Shown here in pieces: positions 6,249 through 10,956 of a stretch of 10,956 nt of DNA (positions are counted from its first letter, which is position 1; each line of letters opens with the position of its first letter). Location: NCBI GenBank assembly GCA_045648605.1, contig JAZROG010000068.1:1-10956 (forward strand), written 5' to 3'. The translations under genes and the position numbers were made by a program. A model generated the notes under the pieces. The model saw nothing but the letters and a program-made list of their open reading frames with translations. It ran no database searches and was not told the origin of the DNA. The stretch comes from SIG710 sp045648605. Its GTDB lineage: Bacteria; Bacillota; Clostridia; Oscillospirales; CAG-272.

Positions 6249-6665
6249 TTACTTCTTCTTAGGTCTCTTTGCGCCGTACTTGGAACGGCTCTGGTTACGG
6301 TTTGCAACACCCTGTGCATCGAGTGTACCGCGGATAATGTGGTAACGAACACCGGGGAGGTCACGAACTCTTCCGCCTCGGATAAGCACAACGGAGTGTT
6401 CCTGAATGTTGTGTCCGATGCCGGGGATATAAGTTGTAGCCTCAAGGCCGTTTGTAAGTCTTACTCTGGCGATCTTACGAAGCGCGGAGTTAGGCTTCTT
6501 AGGGCTTGTTGTGGATACCTTTGTGCATACGCCTCTCTTCTGAGGAGAAGACTGGTTGGTCGTTGCACCCTTGAGTGCATTATAGCCCTTCTGGAGCACG
6601 GGGCTCTTGGACTTATAAACTCTGTCTGTACGACCCTGTCTTACAAGCTGGTTAAATGTTGGCAT
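6249..6665 (-). CDS. rpsL: 30S ribosomal protein S12
   Basis: S12 lies at the decoding centre and affects accuracy and streptomycin response. The 138-residue protein begins MPTFNQLVRQGRTDRV and ends RSKYGAKRPKKK, matching Gram-positive S12 in length. The ATG at 6663-6665 is chosen because AGGAGG lies 6 bases upstream and the product starts at the conserved MPTFNQL; the open frame further upstream to 6719 is non-conserved leader. The TTSPKKPNSALRK loop keeps lysine 56 (E. coli K43 site). In GGRVRDLPGVRYH, residue 101 is Arg (CGT) where E. coli K88 and most bacteria have Lys. First gene of the str operon. Confidence 0.97.
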   Translation of the reverse strand: MPTFNQLVRQGRTDRVYKSKSPVLQKGYNALKGATTNQSSPQKRGVCTKVSTTSPKKPNSALRKIARVRLTNGLEATTYIPGIGHNIQEHSVVLIRGGRVRDLPGVRYHIIRGTLDAQGVANRNQSRSKYGAKRPKKK

Positions 6666-6705
6666 TTTATTCCTCCTTCTTCTGTAATAAATGCTTATAT
6701 ACAAG

Positions 6706-6722
6706 CGTGTGACGAGCACACG
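6706..6722 (-). other. Hairpin in the rpsL mRNA leader
   Basis: CGTGTG (6717-6722 read on minus) pairs with CACACG (6706-6711) around a 5-base loop, in the roughly 100-base leader between the str promoter and the rpsL ribosome binding site. There is no following U-tract, so it is not a terminator. It may stabilise the transcript or take part in control. Confidence 0.5.
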
Positions 6723-6772
6723 TTACTGTCATATAGGCGCAATTAGGCATAGTTTGCCCATTGCTACGGAAT

Positions 6773-6802
6773 ATTATATCATTTCATGGACAAGTTTGTC
6801 AA
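6773..6802 (-). promoter_or_regulatory. Strong sigma-A promoter of the str operon
   Basis: On the minus strand a perfect TTGACA (6797-6802) is followed after 18 bases by a perfect TATAAT (6773-6778). Transcription should begin near 6766, giving a leader of about 100 bases before rpsL. The exact consensus fits the high expression expected of ribosomal protein and elongation factor genes. Confidence 0.93.
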
Positions 6803-6896
6803 GCATCAATACACTTTAAAGAAAATTTCTCCCTTTTGCACAATTTGCAGAGGTATTTTTCTCTGTTTTTGACTATTTTAACGCCATTTTTGCGCA

Positions 6897-7691
6897 TCAA
6901 AGAGTAATCCCGAAAAATTTTGCGGCATTTTCCGCGGTGATTTCTGCCATTCTATCCTCGGGAACGCATCTTATATCCGCAAGCTCGGCGAGAATGAAGC
7001 TCATAAGCCCCGAATGATTCATTTCTCCTCTATGGGGATGAGGCGCAAGATACGGGCAATCGGTTTCTATAAGGATCCTATCCTCGGGGATAATTGCCGC
7101 AACCTCTTTCACCTTATGGGCATTTTTGAAGGTAAGCACTCCCGAAAACGAAATATACCAGCCACGCTTTACAAGCTCAAGAGCCATTTCCGCGCTTCCG
7201 CTGTATGAATGAAAAACACCCTTTACATCCGGATAGCGGCAAACGGTATCAAAGCAATCGCCGTGTGCTTCTCTATCGTGAATTATAACAGGCATATCAA
7301 GCTCTCTCGCCATCTGAAGCTGTCTTTCAAAAAACGCCTGCTGCTTTGCCTTGTCGGTTCCCTCATAATGATAATCAAGACCTATTTCACCGATGGCAAC
7401 TATCTTTTTTTCTGCCCTGCCTTCAAGCATGGACCTCAGCCTGTCCATCTCAAAATCAACATCCGTATAATGTCGGCAGTCGCCGGGGTGTATTCCCACC
7501 GCGGCATACATATTCTTATATTTAGCCGCCTGATTTATGCACTCTGCGGCATTTTCATTGCTTGTACCCACATTGACTATCCATCCCACATTATCCGAGA
7601 AAAGGGCGGAAAGGATAGAATCCGCTCCGCCGTTTATCTCCTCAGAGAATCGCTCGTCATAATAATGTGCGTGCGAATCAAAAAGCTTCAT
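6897..7691 (-). CDS. tatD: TatD-family metal-dependent deoxyribonuclease/hydrolase
   Basis: This 264-residue protein has the TatD/YcfH TIM-barrel fold with divalent metal sites. Likely ligands are H7 and H9 (DSHAHYYD), E102 (GEIGLDYH), H138 (IIHDRE), H161 (FHSYSG) and D211 (ETDCPYL). The following PHPHRGEMN stretch is typical of the family. Characterised members are Mg-dependent 3'-5' exonucleases or endonucleases linked to DNA repair and turnover; the physiological substrate here is unknown. The gene starts 5 bases after the metG stop, the common metG-tatD arrangement of Gram-positive bacteria, and is probably co-transcribed with metG. No clear terminator follows before the str promoter. The symbol tatD marks the family, not proven orthology. 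Confidence 0.94.
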   Translation of the reverse strand: MKLFDSHAHYYDERFSEEINGGADSILSALFSDNVGWIVNVGTSNENAAECINQAAKYKNMYAAVGIHPGDCRHYTDVDFEMDRLRSMLEGRAEKKIVAIGEIGLDYHYEGTDKAKQQAFFERQLQMARELDMPVIIHDREAHGDCFDTVCRYPDVKGVFHSYSGSAEMALELVKRGWYISFSGVLTFKNAHKVKEVAAIIPEDRILIETDCPYLAPHPHRGEMNHSGLMSFILAELADIRCVPEDRMAEITAENAAKFFGITL

Positions 7692-7696
7692 ATTAT

Positions 7697-9655
7697 TTAT
7701 CTCACTCTTTCACCGAGAGGTGTGTCATCGGAAAGGAACACAACTCTGATCTCCTCCTCGCCCGATGCAAGTATCATGCCGTTTGACTCGATACCGCAAA
7801 GGGTTGCAGGCTTAAGATTTGCAACGATGATGACCTTTTTACCTATCATCTGCTCTGGCTCATAGAATTTTGCAATTCCCGAAACGACAGTTCTCTGCTC
7901 ATAGCCAAGATCGACAGTGAGTTTAAGGAGCTTTTTAGCCTTCGGAACCTTCTCGCAAGCAACGACCTTTGCGGTACGAAGCTCAACATTCATAAAGTCC
8001 TCAAAGCCTATCTGTGCAAGTCCCTCCGGCTTTTCTATCTTCTTTTCAGCCGCCTGTGCAGCCTTCATCTGCGCTTCAAGCTCTGCCTGAAGCTCCGCAA
8101 GCATTGCTTCTTCGTCAATTCTTGCAAAGAGAACCTTGCTCTCGAACGTGCTTGTTCCAACCTTCATGCCGCAGAACTTGTCTGCATCGCCAATGGTGTC
8201 AAAGCCTCTTGCATCTGTTCCGAGACGGTTAAGAATATCCTCTGCAGACTCGGGAATAATAGGCTGAAGCATAACAGCGCCCCAACGGATGGTTTCAAGA
8301 AGATTATAAAGAACAGTGTCAAGACGAGCCTTCTGCGCGGGATCCTTTGCAAGAACCCAAGGAGTTGTTTCGTCGATATATTTGTTTGCGCGGCGAAGCA
8401 TTGCGAAGATATGCTCAAGGGCATCCGCAATTCTGTATTCATCCATGTTTGCGGTGAATTTAGAGAAGGCCTGTACGCAAGCATTTTTCAACTCATCATC
8501 AAGTGCATCTGGAGCAACAGGAGCGGGAATTACAGACTCATTATACTTCTTCAGCATATCAAGAGTACGCTTAAAGAGGTTACCAAGATTATTTACAAGG
8601 TCTGCATTGTAGCGAGTGATAACGCTCTCATACGTTATCGAGCCATCGGATGCAAAGGGCATTTCGGAAAGTGCATAATAGCGAACACCGTCAACTCCGA
8701 ATCTCTTTGCAAGATCGTCCGCATAAATAACATTTCCCTTGGATTTTGACATTTTATCCTCACCAAAATTAAACCAAGGATGTCCAAACACCTTTTTAGG
8801 CAGCGGAACATCGAGAGCCATAAGCATGATGGGCCAATAGATGGTATGGAAGCGAAGGATATCCTTACCAATCATATGCACATCCGCAGGCCAGAACTTG
8901 TTAAACAGCTCGGGCTGCTCGCTAAGCTCGGGATCGTATCCAAGCGCTGTGATATAGTTTGAAAGTGCGTCTATCCAAACATAGATAACGTGCTTGGGGT
9001 CAAAATCAACAGGAACGCCCCATTTGAAGGCTGTTCTTGAAACGCAAAGATCCTGAAGACCGCCCTCTACCTTAAGGAAGTTATTTATCATTTCCTTTTT
9101 GCGGGATTCGGGCTGAATGAAATCGGGATTTTCTTCAATATATTTAATGAGCTTGTCTGCATATTTGCTCATCTTGAAGAAATAAGATTCCTCTCTTGTT
9201 TTCTGAACGGGTCTGCCGCAGTCGGGGCATTTTCCGTCTGTTATCTGTGTGTCGGTAAAGAAGGACTCGCAGGGGGTGCAGTACCAGCCCTCGTAATAAC
9301 CCTTATAAATATCGCCCTTATCATAGAGCTTCTTGAATATCTTTTCAACGCTCTTTTCGTGGTAGTCATCTGTTGTGCGGATGAATTTATCATAGCTTGT
9401 ATTCATCAAATCCCAGATACCCTTGATCTCGCCCGCAACACCGTCAACATAAGCCTTTGGTGTGATGCCCGCCTCATTTGCAAGATTTTCGATCTTCTGA
9501 CCGTGCTCATCTGTTCCCGTGAGGAAAAAGACATCATAGCCGCGAAGTCTCTTGTAACGAGCCACCGCATCTGTCATAATTACCTCGTATGTATTTCCGA
9601 AATGAGGCTTACGGGAAGCATAAGCAATAGCTGTTGTGATATAAAACTTTTCCAT
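7697..9655 (-). CDS. metG: Methionyl-tRNA synthetase
   Basis: This enzyme charges tRNA-Met with methionine using ATP. The 652-residue class I synthetase has a HIGH-type motif HFGN (18-21), a connective-peptide zinc site with Cys 126, 129, 143 and 146 (CTPC, CPDC), and KMSKS at 301-305. An anticodon-binding helical region follows. A C-terminal tRNA-binding OB domain spans about residues 545-652 (FEDFMNVELRTAKVV, ANLKPATLCGIESNGM). Gene length fits the Bacillus-type MetRS with the fused OB domain. The ribosome binding site before the ATG at 9653-9655 is weak (AGG about 10 bases upstream). It lies 19 bases after the DUF975-like gene and 5 bases before tatD, so it is likely part of one transcript. 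No T-box leader was seen. Confidence 0.97.
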   Translation of the reverse strand: MEKFYITTAIAYASRKPHFGNTYEVIMTDAVARYKRLRGYDVFFLTGTDEHGQKIENLANEAGITPKAYVDGVAGEIKGIWDLMNTSYDKFIRTTDDYHEKSVEKIFKKLYDKGDIYKGYYEGWYCTPCESFFTDTQITDGKCPDCGRPVQKTREESYFFKMSKYADKLIKYIEENPDFIQPESRKKEMINNFLKVEGGLQDLCVSRTAFKWGVPVDFDPKHVIYVWIDALSNYITALGYDPELSEQPELFNKFWPADVHMIGKDILRFHTIYWPIMLMALDVPLPKKVFGHPWFNFGEDKMSKSKGNVIYADDLAKRFGVDGVRYYALSEMPFASDGSITYESVITRYNADLVNNLGNLFKRTLDMLKKYNESVIPAPVAPDALDDELKNACVQAFSKFTANMDEYRIADALEHIFAMLRRANKYIDETTPWVLAKDPAQKARLDTVLYNLLETIRWGAVMLQPIIPESAEDILNRLGTDARGFDTIGDADKFCGMKVGTSTFESKVLFARIDEEAMLAELQAELEAQMKAAQAAEKKIEKPEGLAQIGFEDFMNVELRTAKVVACEKVPKAKKLLKLTVDLGYEQRTVVSGIAKFYEPEQMIGKKVIIVANLKPATLCGIESNGMILASGEEEIRVVFLSDDTPLGERVR

Positions 9656-9674
9656 AATCTATATACCTGACCTT

Positions 9675-10433
9675 TTATAAATTTTCTTTTTTATTGGCTT
9701 TTTCTATTACAAAAAGCTGAATCGATACCAAATAAAGGGGCACCGTATAAACGACAAATAAAATTCCAAGAGACAAAACCGAAAGCAATATAAGAGGAAT
9801 GAAGGACAAATTAAATCCCACAATCTCCTTTGTCGAGAGGAAATTGCTTCTTTTTGAATAAGCAAGAGCATTTTTTGCATCCTTGCCTGCGAAAAATGCG
9901 TTCGGAAGAATATATATTGACGGCAGCATACCCGAAACAGGCAAGAAAAATATTGCTGCGAAAATATATGTTTCATCGGGTATTATCTTGTTTCCGAATC
10001 CGCTCATGGAATATGCAATGAGCCAGCCGAGAGCAGATGCCAATCCAATCTGAAACAGTACCGCCCCCAAAACCGAAATTGAAACTCTGTATGCATCAAA
10101 AATTCTGCTTTTACCGAAATAATAAAGCAGGTCTGATATCTGTGTTCTCCTGAAAGTACACATTCGGTAAGCCATTCGGAAAAGTCCCATGCACAGCGGC
10201 AGAGCCAATGCAAGGATAATTGCCATTTCCGCCGCCGGCATATAGATCGGTATCATCTCCGAAAAGATAAAATAGCAGACCGATTCAAATATATGCATCG
10301 CCGTTCCAACAATGGCGAGGGAAAAGAGGAAAGCGCACGACAAACGCAAAAGATTTCCGCGCTCGCCAAGTAAAATCGCCGCGCGTCTTTTCAGATCGCG
10401 TAAGCTGAAACGCATCTCACTGTTTTTCGTCAA
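9675..10433 (-). CDS. Polytopic membrane protein, DUF975-like, function unknown
   Basis: The 252-residue product has a basic N-terminus (residues 8-30) and about five or six hydrophobic segments near 30-50, 68-88, 116-143, 155-180, 206-228 and 229-245. The C-terminal stretch, SNFLSTKEIVGFNLSFIPLI followed by SLGILFVVYTVPLY, recalls the DUF975 family of Gram-positive membrane proteins; this is by eye and only moderately sure. No catalytic motif is visible. The frame is open to 10547, but TTG at 10431-10433 is the likely start: GGAGG at 10441-10445 is 7 bases upstream, and a promoter at 10464-10492 lies inside the upstream extension. It leads the metG-tatD cluster with a 19-base gap, but nothing suggests a shared function. 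Confidence 0.78.
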   Translation of the reverse strand: MTKNSEMRFSLRDLKRRAAILLGERGNLLRLSCAFLFSLAIVGTAMHIFESVCYFIFSEMIPIYMPAAEMAIILALALPLCMGLFRMAYRMCTFRRTQISDLLYYFGKSRIFDAYRVSISVLGAVLFQIGLASALGWLIAYSMSGFGNKIIPDETYIFAAIFFLPVSGMLPSIYILPNAFFAGKDAKNALAYSKRSNFLSTKEIVGFNLSFIPLILLSVLSLGILFVVYTVPLYLVSIQLFVIEKANKKENL

Positions 10434-10463
10434 GAGCACACCTCCCCATGGCATTATTATATT

Positions 10464-10492
10464 ATTATAACAGATATTTCCGTTTAATACAA
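10464..10492 (-). promoter_or_regulatory. Promoter for the DUF975-like-metG-tatD cluster
   Basis: On the minus strand TTGTAT (10487-10492) precedes a perfect TATAAT (10464-10469) by 17 bases. A second TATAAT lies at 10456-10461. Transcription from the first would begin near 10457, giving a very short leader before the GGAGG at 10441-10445. This supports the TTG start at 10433 over upstream codons. Confidence 0.72.
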
Positions 10493-10572
10493 GAGTTTCC
10501 GCGATTTTTTCGTCAAAAGAAAGATTATATTTTGCAAAACAAGCCAAAAACTAATATATGAGGTGATAATTT

Positions 10573-10956
10573 TTGAAAAAATTCAAATTAAAAGACATTT
10601 CGTCAGAATTCGGACTTATATTTTTCACGGGTGCGGTGCTCTATTATTCCATCGAGGTGATATGGCGAGGCTATTCGCACATGGCAATGGCTCTGCTTGG
10701 CGGTGTTTGCTTTTTGCTCCTTTATCTTATGGAGCGCTTCTTTCCCAAAATGCCTCTGCTTCTATACTGCATCCTCGGTGGGACGATCATAACCCTTATG
10801 GAGCTTGTCACAGGTGAAATTCTAAACAATTCAATGGGGCTTGACATATGGGATTATTCCTCCGTCCCCCTTAATTTCAGAGGTCAGATATGCCTGCTCT
10901 TCAGCTTTTTCTGGTGCCTTATCTCCTATCCCGCTTTTTATCTGGCAAGGCTTATG
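10573..10956 (+). CDS. Membrane protein, possibly ABC_trans_CmpB-like, N-terminal part (cut by window edge)
   Basis: The only plus-strand gene begins with TTG (10573-10575), preceded by GAGGTG about 7 bases upstream, and runs open to the window end for 128 codons. The product starts MKKFKLKDISSEFGLIFF and has hydrophobic segments near residues 13-30, 37-54, 60-80 and 105-126. The segments GLDIWDYSSVPLNFRGQICL (about 89-108) and LFSFFWCLIS resemble small Gram-positive membrane proteins annotated as putative ABC transporter permease (PF06541, ABC_trans_CmpB). That name is weakly grounded and no transport role is shown. It is divergent from the DUF975-like gene; no clear plus-strand promoter was identified. 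A GTG at 10563 opens a different frame with no protein character. Confidence 0.75.
   Translation, partial: MKKFKLKDISSEFGLIFFTGAVLYYSIEVIWRGYSHMAMALLGGVCFLLLYLMERFFPKMPLLLYCILGGTIITLMELVTGEILNNSMGLDIWDYSSVPLNFRGQICLLFSFFWCLISYPAFYLARLM

Noticed and set aside
6666..6719. Longer rpsL start at 6719
   Set aside because: The extra 18 residues are not S12-like and lie upstream of the AGGAGG that fits the ATG at 6665; they also include the leader hairpin.
6780..6896. Terminator after tatD
   Set aside because: Weak dyads (for example CAGAG with CTCTG near 6845-6864) were seen, but none is followed by a U-tract on the minus strand, so no terminator is called.
10563..10817. Plus-strand frame starting at GTG 10563
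   Set aside because: It is out of frame with the open, hydrophobic TTG-started protein that runs to the window end, and its start overlaps that gene's ribosome binding site.

Overview
The window looks like chromosomal DNA from a low-to-moderate GC Gram-positive anaerobe of the class Clostridia, probably a Ruminococcaceae/Oscillospiraceae-type gut bacterium. This is inferred from the str operon order, strong GGAGG ribosome binding sites, SAM-I and FMN riboswitches on metK and ribU, the ECF-type riboflavin transporter subunit, and the character of the proteins. Every gene but the last is on the minus strand, so the window reads biologically from right to left. No tRNA, rRNA, CRISPR array, transposase or phage gene was seen.

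Right end (about 9675-10956): two divergent membrane-protein genes, both with TTG starts, share a 139-base intergenic region. One runs rightward off the window (WDYS-type membrane protein, possibly the ABC_trans_CmpB family). The other (DUF975-like) runs leftward and appears to lead a metG-tatD cluster (methionyl-tRNA synthetase, then a TatD-family metal-dependent DNase).

Middle (2202-6802): a classical str operon, rpsL-rpsG-fusA-tuf, driven by a consensus promoter at 6773-6802. It encodes ribosomal proteins S12 and S7 and elongation factors G and Tu. S12 carries arginine where the E. coli K88 (B. subtilis K101) lysine normally sits, a position known for streptomycin-resistance substitutions. 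A 169-base gap separates rpsL from rpsG. A long hairpin lies downstream of tuf.

Left end (1-2105): an FMN riboswitch precedes ribU (riboflavin uptake S component) and a closely coupled small-multidrug-export-type membrane protein. A SAM-I riboswitch with an intrinsic terminator then controls metK, which is cut by the window edge. Most of the window is ordinary housekeeping sequence. The exception is the FMN riboswitch: its P6 helix, normally closed by a few bases, holds about 150 bases of AT-rich palindromic repeat with a roughly 60-base tandem period. This is the strongest candidate for something unusual.
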